Shown: positions 1 to 5,467 of the stretch, piece after piece
How positions within the stretch are numbered: the first letter of the stretch is position 1
Layout: every line of letters begins with the position of its first letter
Assembly: GCA_027031565.1 (NCBI GenBank)
Contig: JALVPX010000084.1
Span: forward strand, 1-12,369
Source of the DNA: Deltaproteobacteria bacterium
GTDB taxonomy: Bacteria; Desulfobacterota; Dissulfuribacteria; Dissulfuribacterales; JALVPX01
Reading direction: 5' to 3'
DNA: 12,369 nucleotides
Program-made: the position numbers and the translations under genes
The notes under the pieces: model-generated
What the model was told of the DNA's origin: nothing
What the model saw: the letters and a program-made list of their open reading frames with translations, nothing else
The model's database searches: none

Positions 1-5
1 GGTTA

Positions 6-90
6 GTTCTGCCTCCGCTCCTGTTGGGGTACAGGAGCCTACAAAAACCTCTGCTGCACGGTTTGGGAGGAAATGTGAGGGACACCGTGC
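6..90 (-). promoter_or_regulatory. Structured leader of a gene beyond the left edge (partial)
   Basis: Read on the minus strand, a 7-bp stem (84-90 with 56-62) is followed by a perfect 8-bp hairpin (31-38 with 17-24, 6-nt loop). Next comes GGAGGCAGAAC (16-6), the same string that recurs as segment A or C in leaders elsewhere in the window. No start codon follows before position 1. It therefore reads better as the P0 hairpin plus segment A of another leader whose remainder lies off the window than as a ribosome binding site in use. This is inference from similarity. Confidence 0.35.
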
Positions 91-105
91 TTCCCCTCAT
101 TTGTC

Positions 106-163
106 ACCACAAGATATTGGGCATATCCCAGTGTGCGAGGGCCTCTGGAACCACAATATGTAG
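106..163. repeat. Direct repeat unit, left copy
   Basis: The unit begins with ACCACAAGATAT (106-117) and ends with ACCACAATATGTAG (150-163). Between them lie a small TGGG/CCCA hairpin and GAGGGCCTCTG (137-147). The same arrangement recurs at 255-324. The boxes resemble NrdR boxes (imperfect palindromes with CAC..ATAT..GTG character), but no ribonucleotide reductase gene is visible, so that identity is only a suggestion. Confidence 0.6.
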
Positions 164-182
164 GATTTTATAAAGACAAAAA

Positions 183-209
183 AGAAAGGGGGCCTGAAGC
201 CCCCTTTCT
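183..209 (-). terminator. Intrinsic terminator at the end of the cassette
   Basis: A perfect 11-bp stem (199-209 with 183-193) has a 5-nt loop (194-198). On the minus strand it is followed directly by a run of six T and further T-rich sequence. It lies 16 nt after the stop of the 48-aa ORF and would end transcripts arriving from the ardC side. Confidence 0.88.
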
Positions 210-224
210 AGTTACTTAATCATT

Positions 225-371
225 TTAGTTTCTTCGTCCTTGTTCCTGTGCCCCACCACAAGATATGGGGTTGGAACCAGCGGGATCCAGCTCGTGAGGG
301 CCTCTGAAACCACAAGATGTAGTGTCTATGCTATTGCCCTGGGGCTGGCTCCTCTTTCTCTTTTTTTCCAT
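225..371 (-). CDS. Possible 48-aa basic peptide
   Basis: An ATG (371-369) preceded by GGAGG with 6-nt spacing opens a 48-codon frame ending in TAA just before the terminator. The product starts MEKKRKRSQPQG, is rich in Lys, Arg, Gly and Ser, has two Ser-Cys-Gly pairs and shows no membrane segment or known domain. Most of the frame overlaps the right copy of a direct repeat (255-324), so part of its coding appearance could be accidental. Support comes from the good ribosome binding site and the position between ardC and the operon terminator. Against it are its small size and odd composition. Function unknown. Confidence 0.4.
   Translation of the reverse strand: MEKKRKRSQPQGNSIDTTSCGFRGPHELDPAGSNPISCGGAQEQGRRN
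255..324. repeat. Direct repeat unit, right copy
   Basis: This is the second copy of the unit at 106-163: ACCACAAGATAT (255-266), GAGGGCCTCTG (297-306 region) and ACCACAAGATGTAGTG (309-324). The distance between the two end boxes is 54 bp here and 44 bp in the left copy, a difference of 10 bp or about one helical turn. That would keep bound proteins on the same DNA face. The strong terminator lies between the two copies. Confidence 0.6.
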
Positions 372-460
372 AATGCGCCTCCATTGCTGAGAATAGTCTC
401 AAGGATGTGCAAATACGGAGTCTCCACACATGGAGACTCCGTTACGCCTCCCCGTGGGAG
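372..460 (-). promoter_or_regulatory. Divergent leader before the 48-aa ORF
   Basis: Minus-strand order after the ardC stop: a 5-bp CTCCC/GGGAG hairpin with triloop (460-448), an A-like segment GGGGAGGCGTAAC (453-441), then a perfect 12-bp hairpin with 4-nt loop (442-431 with 426-415), and a Shine-Dalgarno segment GGAGGCGCATT (381-371). The A-like and C-like segments resemble each other as in the other leaders. No B segment complementary to the Shine-Dalgarno is present, so this leader cannot form the same sequestering hairpin. Confidence 0.4.
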
Positions 461-466
461 AAGATT

Positions 467-1360
467 TTATGCGGCTTTTTTAAATTCCTCGCCACACTCC
501 TGCAGGCCTGCTTTCTCAAGCACAAAATCGCAGGCATCCTGTGCTTTGCGGGCTGCTGTGAAGATAGCCCGGCTGTCTTTATGCAGAACTTCCAACCATG
601 AATCTATATAGTCGGTATATTGGGTTTCGCCGAAAGGAACTCCAGTATTAGCCATGAGAAAAGCAGAGCCCAGTTCGGCTACCAATTCCTCCATAGCATA
701 TTCAGCGCTACCAAACCGGTTTTTGAGATTACGATTGAGCCTGTTTTCATGGCCTGTCCAGTGAATAAGTTCATGGTAGAAAGTTTCTTTAAACCCCTCT
801 GCGTGGATGAAATTCTCTTTTTTCGGAAGGCAAATGACATCCTTTGAGGGAATATAACAGGCCCGCATGCCGCCCCACCGAATCTCGGGAAGGGTAAGGA
901 GAGATTTAGTGAAAGCGTCAACGTCAAAATAATTTTTTTGGAGGGGTTTCAGTTTAATGCCCTCGCACTGAGCTACATTAAAAACCCTGTAAGCCCGTGC
1001 GATAGGAACAACCTTCGTGGGTAGTTCATCTTCGGACATTCTGGAGGATTGTTCACCGCATTCGCAATCTACTACCTCTATAAATTTCCAGAACACAACC
1101 GTAGAGGATTTTTCCCCTTTTTTTATGTGTCCCCCGATCTTTTTAGCTTGGTTAAACGTAAGCCAACGGGGGTCTTCATACCCCTTGACCCACATTTCAA
1201 GACCAAGGATTATTTGATTGATTCCTTTATAGCGATGCCCTGAGATGGCATTAAATGGAAGCCCGTTGTTCCAGGGCTGTATCCATTCGGAGAAATTACC
1301 ACTTTCCAGAGCCATGATGATTTTGTTTGTAACTTCTTGGTAAAGATTACGTCTTTTCAT
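467..1360 (-). CDS. ardC: ArdC-like antirestriction protein (ssDNA-binding domain plus zincin metallopeptidase)
   Basis: This 297-aa protein matches the two-part layout of the ArdC family: an N-terminal ssDNA-binding region (about 1-135, with the W-x-x-P-W-N type motif near 26-31 and an A-R-A-Y-x-V-F-N motif at 121-128) and a C-terminal zincin-like protease domain. The zinc-site motif is clear: HELIHWTGH at 196-204, with acidic EELVAE at 224-229 as the likely further ligand region. ArdC proteins of conjugative plasmids coat incoming single-stranded DNA and protect it from host restriction. The start is fixed by GGAGGCAGGCA just before ATG. It lies 91 nt downstream of the 242-aa gene behind a switch-type leader. 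The length is normal for the family. Domain assignment is confident; antirestriction activity is inferred from the family. Confidence 0.85.
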   Translation of the reverse strand: MKRRNLYQEVTNKIIMALESGNFSEWIQPWNNGLPFNAISGHRYKGINQIILGLEMWVKGYEDPRWLTFNQAKKIGGHIKKGEKSSTVVFWKFIEVVDCECGEQSSRMSEDELPTKVVPIARAYRVFNVAQCEGIKLKPLQKNYFDVDAFTKSLLTLPEIRWGGMRACYIPSKDVICLPKKENFIHAEGFKETFYHELIHWTGHENRLNRNLKNRFGSAEYAMEELVAELGSAFLMANTGVPFGETQYTDYIDSWLEVLHKDSRAIFTAARKAQDACDFVLEKAGLQECGEEFKKAA

Positions 1361-1443
1361 TGCCTGCCTCCTTTTTGCTTATTGGCCGGAGGCAGAAACA
1401 AAACCCCGCCAGGGGCAATGTTGTTCCGCCCCCGGCTTTGGGG
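1361..1443 (-). promoter_or_regulatory. Repeated switch-type leader of ardC
   Basis: Minus-strand order: P0 hairpin GGGG/CCCC arms (1443-1440 with 1433-1430), A GGGGGCGGAAC (1433-1423), M hairpin CCCC-TGGC-GGGG (1415-1404), B (1399-1388) and C with the Shine-Dalgarno (1371-1361). B and C share 8 contiguous complementary bases; A and B can pair with G-U help. P0 starts 8 nt after the preceding stop codon. Confidence 0.75.
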
Positions 1444-1451
1444 ATTGTTAA

Positions 1452-2180
1452 TTAGAAGATTTCGTCAAAGGCCACTTCCCTTGTTCCTATCTCTATATCC
1501 GTATGGCGGATATAAGCACGGAACATGAAAGTTGTGACAAACACTCTGCAAACAGGAGCTTCCACCCGCAGGGTATCTCCTTCAATTTTCAATGCTTCCC
1601 ATAAGTAATATCCAGGGATGTCAATATATTGAAGGAGACTCGTCGAGTGTTCCATTTTGGCAAATTGCCTGATAAGCCTGGACGCAGCCTTGACCAGCAT
1701 GACGAAGCGTGCGTCTGGCTTGAATATCAGCTCTCCTGTTATGTCTTTCTGAAACTCATCGCGAACCCAATACTCCAGCCTGATTTTGTTTATCTTGGGC
1801 TGTGTATTGGCAATATAAATATCCAATGGAATGCCATCGGCCAAAGGTTCAGGGTAGTCAAGCCTAACCACCCTATTCTTTTCTATGGCATATCCCCAGC
1901 GAGAGCCGTCTTCTCCCTCGAAGGTCAAGCTTGTACGCTCACCGGGTGCTATGACCTTTGAAAAGAAGATTGCCAGTTCCTTGTCTGCATAGTGCTTGGC
2001 ATACAGGTCGCCATCTGTGATGACAACCCTGCCTTCTGGCGAGATGTCAAAGTCGTACCAGAAGTTGCCAAGTTCATTACACGGAAGAGATTCTCTGTAG
2101 CCTTCCAGCTCCTTGAAGAAAGTATCTCTGGAAAGGACTGTTTTAAATGGAATGTAATCAAGAGTGCTCTCGTAACCCAT
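1452..2180 (-). CDS. Hypothetical protein, 242 aa
   Basis: I do not recognise this protein with certainty. The first ~110 residues have a pattern seen in uncharacterised phage and plasmid proteins: a short N-terminal MGYESTLDY, a stretch with DLYAKHYADKELA (58-70) and a GEDGSRWGY segment (88-96) that would fit paired beta strands. The remainder is beta-rich with no evident catalytic motif, no Cys cluster and no membrane segment, so the protein is probably soluble and cytoplasmic. The start is fixed by GGAGGTAGAAC 1 nt before ATG. It sits between the zinc-binding small gene and ardC behind a switch-type leader. An accessory or anti-defence role is only suggested by location. Confidence 0.85.
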   Translation of the reverse strand: MGYESTLDYIPFKTVLSRDTFFKELEGYRESLPCNELGNFWYDFDISPEGRVVITDGDLYAKHYADKELAIFFSKVIAPGERTSLTFEGEDGSRWGYAIEKNRVVRLDYPEPLADGIPLDIYIANTQPKINKIRLEYWVRDEFQKDITGELIFKPDARFVMLVKAASRLIRQFAKMEHSTSLLQYIDIPGYYLWEALKIEGDTLRVEAPVCRVFVTTFMFRAYIRHTDIEIGTREVAFDEIF

Positions 2181-2181
2181 T

Positions 2182-2270
2182 GTTCTACCTCCTTGATTTT
2201 TGTTTTTCCAGGAAGGCAGAACACACGTCTCCCCAGGGAGACGAGACTGGTTCCGCCTCCCTGGTGGGGA
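2182..2270 (-). promoter_or_regulatory. Repeated switch-type leader of the 242-aa gene
   Basis: P0 TCCC/GGGA (2270-2267 with 2261-2258), A GGGAGGCGGAACC (2261-2249), M hairpin GTCTCC/GGAGAC (2242-2227), B GTTCTGCCTTCC (2222-2211), C GGAGGTAGAAC (2192-2182). The B:C pairing keeps about 10 base pairs with one G-U and one bulge. Where C has T instead of C, a G-U pair replaces G-C. P0 starts 11 nt after the previous stop. Confidence 0.72.
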
Positions 2271-2281
2271 GATTAAATTGG

Positions 2282-2488
2282 TTAATTTCTTACTTCTTCA
2301 CAGTAGATGCAGTATTCAGTTTTTACCTCGGGGTCAAAGACCCACTCGTGAATACATCCATCCGAATCTTTTATGCCCTCACACCAACATCCATACCCTG
2401 CAAGGACCTTTCCGCAGTCCATGCAGGTTTTTCCGTAATTGTCTCCCATTATGCGATTGTGAGGGCAATGATCAGGTTTCGATCTCAT
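2282..2488 (-). CDS. Small double zinc-site protein, 68 aa
   Basis: This small Cys-rich protein carries two similar Cys-x-His...Cys-x-x-Cys sets: C8/H10 with C22/C25, and C45/H47 with C60/C63, plus an extra pair C34/C36. The arrangement predicts two zinc-binding treble-clef or ribbon-like units, typical of small DNA, RNA or protein-binding adaptors. The start at 2488 is preferred over an in-frame ATG 33 nt upstream because GGGAGG lies 6 nt before it. Its leader differs from the repeated switch: it is folded, but its Shine-Dalgarno is not paired with a nearby B segment. I do not recognise a named family. Confidence 0.8.
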   Translation of the reverse strand: MRSKPDHCPHNRIMGDNYGKTCMDCGKVLAGYGCWCEGIKDSDGCIHEWVFDPEVKTEYCIYCEEVRN

Positions 2489-2515
2489 TTTTACCTCCCT
2501 GTTTCGCCCTACTGA

Positions 2516-2576
2516 CCGCACCGGGCTTAATTTCCGCCAAGGGCGGATGGTGGTGCGGGCAGGAGCTTCCCCTGCC
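2516..2576 (-). promoter_or_regulatory. Folded 5' leader of the zinc-site gene
   Basis: Minus-strand order: a hairpin GGCAGG/CCTGCC (2576-2571 with 2563-2558), then CCGCACC (2558-2552) pairing with GGTGCGG (2522-2516) around an inner perfect hairpin TCCGCC-CTT-GGCGGA (2547-2533). The Shine-Dalgarno begins about 15 nt downstream. It differs in sequence and layout from the repeated switch leaders. Confidence 0.5.
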
Positions 2577-2667
2577 TATTACCTGCCCTTTATAGAAACA
2601 CTACAAGACGGGCATATTTTTCTTGTAATGTGAGGAAAAGGGAAACAAGCGAGCAAAACCGGAAGGG

Positions 2668-2710
2668 AAAAACTGCCCTGGCGGGCAGAGGAAGGAAGGT
2701 TCTGCCCGCC
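2668..2710 (-). terminator. Terminator with competing antiterminator stem (attenuator-like)
   Basis: A hairpin CTGCCC-GCCA-GGGCAG (2688-2673) is followed at once by TTTTT (2672-2668) on the minus strand, as in an intrinsic terminator. Its 5' arm can instead form a perfect 10-bp stem with the upstream GGCGGGCAGA (2710-2701 with 2689-2680). The two stems cannot coexist. It lies 9 nt after the stop of the 38-aa membrane ORF. Confidence 0.55.
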
Positions 2711-2718
2711 TGAGTGGG

Positions 2719-2835
2719 TTATTGTGACTTTTTGATTCTCTTCTTCAAGTGCTTCCAGATATATATTGAGCAGCCTAAGGTTACTATGGCTGTCAAGGCT
2801 GAAAGTATCAAAAGCATTTCATTAACTGGATCCAT
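2719..2835 (-). CDS. Single-pass membrane miniprotein, 38 aa
   Basis: An ATG (2835-2833) with GGAGG 6 nt upstream opens 38 codons that overlap the end of the 74-aa gene by 14 nt in another frame. The product has an acidic N-terminus (MDPVNE), one hydrophobic helix at about 7-27 and a strongly basic C-tail (KHLKKRIKKSQ), predicting a small inner-membrane protein with the tail in the cytoplasm. It is the last of three overlapping small genes and ends just before an attenuator-like terminator. No family recognised; a holin-like, toxin-like or membrane regulator role are all open. Confidence 0.62.
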   Translation of the reverse strand: MDPVNEMLLILSALTAIVTLGCSIYIWKHLKKRIKKSQ

Positions 2836-3046
2836 TGGCAGCCTCCTTTTTTATCAGGTTAATGCACGCTTCAACCAGGTTCAAGACACCTAGACTTAAA
2901 ATGCCGGTCACCAGGGGTACAATTACCTGTTTGCCTGAAAGCGTGGCAAATGCGGCACTGGCAACAACAGCAATCCAAATATACCGCAGCGTGCTAACTG
3001 ATAATTTGGCAATTTGCCAGATGAGTTGATTATAAATGGTCATCAT
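2822..3046 (-). CDS. Two-pass membrane protein, 74 aa
   Basis: The start overlaps the stop of the 52-aa ORF (ATGATGA), a classic layout for translational coupling; initiation could be at either of two adjacent ATG codons (3046 or 3043). GGAGG lies 7 nt before the first. Two hydrophobic helices are visible at about 19-37 and 41-63, joined by a short loop GKQ, and the C-terminus ends in KKEAANGSS. Its 3' end overlaps the 38-aa ORF. The length and hairpin topology resemble small phage or plasmid membrane proteins such as holin-like proteins, but there is no specific motif. Confidence 0.72.
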   Translation of the reverse strand: MMTIYNQLIWQIAKLSVSTLRYIWIAVVASAAFATLSGKQVIVPLVTGILSLGVLNLVEACINLIKKEAANGSS

Positions 3047-3201
3047 TTTCCCGCCTCCGTCTTTTCCAGTACGGCGGTGGCGGTAGATTTTCCATTACGC
3101 CGCAAGCCAACAAAGCCCACGCACCTGAACCCTTTGGCAATGAGCTTTCTGGCCTGCTCGGCAACCGATTTATAAGTACCATTTAGACAAATTTGGGTCA
3201 T
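3043..3201 (-). CDS. Small basic soluble protein, 52 aa
   Basis: An ATG (3201-3199), preceded by GGAGG at 5-nt spacing, opens 52 codons. The stop TGA is embedded in ATGATGA with the next gene's start. The product is basic and amphipathic: an N-terminal MTQICLNGTYKSVAEQARKL segment that could form a helix, a hydrophobic strand FRCVGFVGL (25-33), then a basic turn RRNGKST. The layout loosely suggests a small beta-alpha DNA-binding or regulatory fold, without a recognised family. It has its own switch-type leader, so it is probably the controlled entry point for the three-gene set. Confidence 0.65.
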   Translation of the reverse strand: MTQICLNGTYKSVAEQARKLIAKGFRCVGFVGLRRNGKSTATAVLEKTEAGK

Positions 3202-3274
3202 GCCTTCCTCCTTTCAGCGGGAGAAGACATGACTCCTCCCACGCGGGAGAAAAACACATCTTCTCCCGCATGGG
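3202..3274 (-). promoter_or_regulatory. Repeated switch-type leader of the small-gene trio
   Basis: P0 CCC/GGG (3274-3272 with 3267-3265), A (3269-3257), M hairpin CTCCC/GGGAG (3249-3236), B (3230-3217), C GGAGGAAGGC (3211-3202). A and B share 11 contiguous complementary bases although their sequence differs from the other leaders. B:C pairing is interrupted by a bulge but reaches into the start codon. P0 starts 15 nt after the clamp gene stop. Confidence 0.68.
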
Positions 3275-3289
3275 ATTGGGGTTGTTCGA

Positions 3290-4816
3290 TTAGTTGAGGG
3301 CAATCACATATTCACGTTGAATTTTGAAGGATTGCCCTTTTATCTCTCCGTTTCCTTTTCGATCATAATGGCCCACCTCGCTCCCATCCTCATCAAGGAT
3401 CTTACCTTGAGAGAACAGGTATTGGTGTCCATCAATAACCGCATATCTGCCCTTGCCATTAGGCCTCAAGGCCTGAAATTGCAAGAGCGCCCTGTGGGAC
3501 TCCTGCAATTTTTCCAGCTCGGCTTCAAGATTGCGGATGTACACCTCTTTTTTTAGGGCTTCCGCTTCCCAGAAGTCTGCTCTGGCTTTTAGTTCGGCCA
3601 ATGCCTTTTCTTGAGCCATGGAAGGCTTGGCAGCCTTCCTTTTAATGCCCTTCCGTTTAGCCTTCTTAAGGGACTTAGGAATGGCGCTAAGATCAGGGGC
3701 ATAGGGAATCTCCTGTAAAGGAGAATCTTCAGGCAAGAGGTAGTATTCTATGGCGCTGTCATCGCCCGGTGCCATTGGCATCTGGAGATATTTGAAAGTC
3801 TTACCGTCTGTTACCAGAATTCCGGTTTTTTCACCAGGATGCCATATAGTCAATTCACCACGGAGATTCTTGATTGCTGTCAGAAACCAAACAGCATTCA
3901 AGACTATGCTCACGGCAAATTGCATCTGATGTTCCGCTATGGTTCTGCGGAATTCCTTCTTTTTATCTTCTCCATATACCCCACGTATCTCCATGCGGTC
4001 TTCCAACCATTGAAGATGAATCGGGATCTCTTTTTTTCTTTTTGTGATAGCCCTTACATAAGCGATAGCTTCTTTCAGGCCATTCCGCAAAGCCTCGGCG
4101 TTTATCTTGAGGGGATAACCCTTGGTTGGGAATATCGCTTCGTAATTTGGGTATTGGCGATCCATAAGGCGAACAAGTGCCTCAAAATTGTCGCCTTTTA
4201 AAGCAAGATATTCTTCTGTTTTGGCAACATGGATTTTCCCCTCAAGGTCAACCTTCTCCAGCAAGGACAGCGAGCCGTTGAGTGTAAGTTGCTGTTCATG
4301 CTGAAGTCCTGTTTCGACAAGGCAAAGGGTATGGCCTTCGCTTGTAACCAGTTGACCGTTTTTTAAGCAAAAATGGTCAAGAGCAGGATTGCCGGAGTTA
4401 TCCTTCCAAGGAGCAGTTGTCTTAATGGCATAAGCCAGAACATGCCCCTGGATGGTCCCTATTGCTTTCCAGTCATCATCAGAAGGCTGGAGGGGATATT
4501 CTTCTGCCGGCATGGTATCCAGCGAATAGTCTCCGATCCTTAGACATTCCCCGTCAAATTTCAGAAGGATTTCGCCCTTGCAGTTTTTTAAAATTGCCAG
4601 AGCTTTTTTTATAGGAATCAGGCACAAACCTGCCTCCTGAACCTTCCCCTGAATATTGATGGTAACATAAAGGTCTAAATTGGTTCTGAAGAGCTGGATG
4701 CCTTGGTTGTTTGCAACCAGTAGTGCATTTTCTAAGATGATCTCGTTTGGCTTGCTCGGCCAGTTAATGGATTTAAGAGCATGGGCAATTTCTTTGGTGT
4801 CGATGTAGATTCTCAT
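3290..4816 (-). CDS. DnaN-like sliding clamp with coiled-coil and extra C-terminal domain, 508 aa
   Basis: Residues ~1-350 match the three-domain layout of bacterial DNA polymerase III beta clamps. LVTSEGHTLCLVE (156-168) parallels the conserved ATDGHRLA-type stretch, DRQYPNYEAIFP (219-230) the FPDY...P motif, and KYLQMPM (342-348) the C-terminal YLIMPM region. Host DnaN is usually about 365-380 aa; this protein adds ~150 residues: a basic linker (380-400), a predicted coiled coil rich in Glu, Ala and Leu (400-446) and a short beta-rich tail (452-508). Clamps encircle DNA and tether polymerases and repair enzymes. A mobile-element copy could recruit host polymerase or mark element DNA. The start at 4816 is fixed by GGAGGCAGAAC; an in-frame ATG 42 nt upstream would translate the switch leader and is rejected. 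Confidence 0.8.
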   Translation of the reverse strand: MRIYIDTKEIAHALKSINWPSKPNEIILENALLVANNQGIQLFRTNLDLYVTINIQGKVQEAGLCLIPIKKALAILKNCKGEILLKFDGECLRIGDYSLDTMPAEEYPLQPSDDDWKAIGTIQGHVLAYAIKTTAPWKDNSGNPALDHFCLKNGQLVTSEGHTLCLVETGLQHEQQLTLNGSLSLLEKVDLEGKIHVAKTEEYLALKGDNFEALVRLMDRQYPNYEAIFPTKGYPLKINAEALRNGLKEAIAYVRAITKRKKEIPIHLQWLEDRMEIRGVYGEDKKKEFRRTIAEHQMQFAVSIVLNAVWFLTAIKNLRGELTIWHPGEKTGILVTDGKTFKYLQMPMAPGDDSAIEYYLLPEDSPLQEIPYAPDLSAIPKSLKKAKRKGIKRKAAKPSMAQEKALAELKARADFWEAEALKKEVYIRNLEAELEKLQESHRALLQFQALRPNGKGRYAVIDGHQYLFSQGKILDEDGSEVGHYDRKGNGEIKGQSFKIQREYVIALN

Positions 4817-4817
4817 C

Positions 4818-4899
4818 GTTCTGCCTCCTTTCATCTTTTTGCCGGAGGCAGAACGCATGTCCCCCGCCGGGGACGAAGTGTTCTGCCCCCGGCTACGGG
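4818..4899 (-). promoter_or_regulatory. Repeated switch-type leader of the clamp gene (clearest copy)
   Basis: P0 CCCG/CGGG (4899-4896 with 4891-4888), A GGGGGCAGAAC (4890-4880), M hairpin GTCCCC/GGGGAC (4874-4859), B GTTCTGCCTCC (4854-4844), A-rich loop, C GGAGGCAGAAC (4828-4818), which contains the Shine-Dalgarno. B and C are perfectly complementary over 11 bases, and A matches C at 10 of 11. P0 begins 3 nt after the radC stop. Confidence 0.85.
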
Positions 4900-4902
4900 A
4901 TT

Positions 4903-5382
4903 TTATTTCAGTAATGCTTTGTGACCATCATCGGCAAATGAATAGTAGCCAGTTTCCGAGACGATCACGTGGTCAAGCAATTGCATGTCGAGCAAATCTC
5001 CCGCCATTCGCAGACGCTTTGTCATCTCTATGTCTATAGAGGACGGATTTGCTTTCCCACCAGGATGGTTGTGGTATGCGATAAAACCACGAACCGGTCC
5101 GCTTAGTAACAATTTACGGAAAAGCTCTTTAGGGTACACTGGACATTGGTCTACAGTCCCCCTAAAGAGCGAAATCTCTTCGAGCAGTTGAAGCTTGGAG
5201 TTCAAGGCCAAGACCCCAAATTGCTCAAAGTCTAGCTTCCCATATTTGAGCCACAAAAAATTTGCAACTCTTTTGGATGTGTTAAGAATGGGCTTTTTCC
5301 GTAACTGCCCATATAGGATTTTGATGGCTTCTTTTACTATTAAATCAGGGTTGTTAGGGTTGTTTGTGTGAAAACATGCCAT
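4903..5382 (-). CDS. radC: RadC-like JAMM/MPN-domain protein, 159 aa
   Basis: The protein is the JAMM half of RadC without the N-terminal helix-hairpin-helix part found in chromosomal RadC (about 220 aa). The metal-site motif is intact: HNHPGGKANPSSID with H104, H106 and D117, followed by the family's DLLDMQLLDHVIVS (129-142). Short RadC-like proteins are common in plasmids, ICEs and prophages next to antirestriction and single-strand DNA genes; their biochemical role is unsettled, and DNA repair is only a historical label. The start at 5382 is fixed by GGAGGCAGAAC 2 nt before ATG; a longer in-frame start upstream would run through the leader. Flanked by switch leaders on both sides. Confidence 0.87.
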   Translation of the reverse strand: MACFHTNNPNNPDLIVKEAIKILYGQLRKKPILNTSKRVANFLWLKYGKLDFEQFGVLALNSKLQLLEEISLFRGTVDQCPVYPKELFRKLLLSGPVRGFIAYHNHPGGKANPSSIDIEMTKRLRMAGDLLDMQLLDHVIVSETGYYSFADDGHKALLK

Positions 5383-5383
5383 T

Positions 5384-5453
5384 GTTCTGCCTCCTTTCTT
5401 ATCCCGTGAAGGAGGCAGATCCCGCCAGGGGACTCTACTGCTCCCCCAGCGGG
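5384..5453 (-). promoter_or_regulatory. Repeated switch-type leader of the radC-like gene
   Basis: P0 CCC-GCT-GGG (5453-5445), A GGGGGAGCAGT (5447-5437), M hairpin CCC-TGGC-GGG (5430-5421), B ATCTGCCTCC (5420-5411), C GGAGGCAGAAC (5394-5384). B:C pair over 9 contiguous bases. This is the shortest copy, with less space between A and B than the clamp leader. P0 starts 14 nt after the nuclease stop. Confidence 0.75.
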
Positions 5454-5467
5454 ATGACGTGTTTTTC

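Noticed and set aside
240..611. 123-aa plus-strand frame at the left end
   Set aside because: It runs antisense across the repeat, the 48-aa frame and the ardC 3' end, has no Shine-Dalgarno, and its composition is not protein-like.
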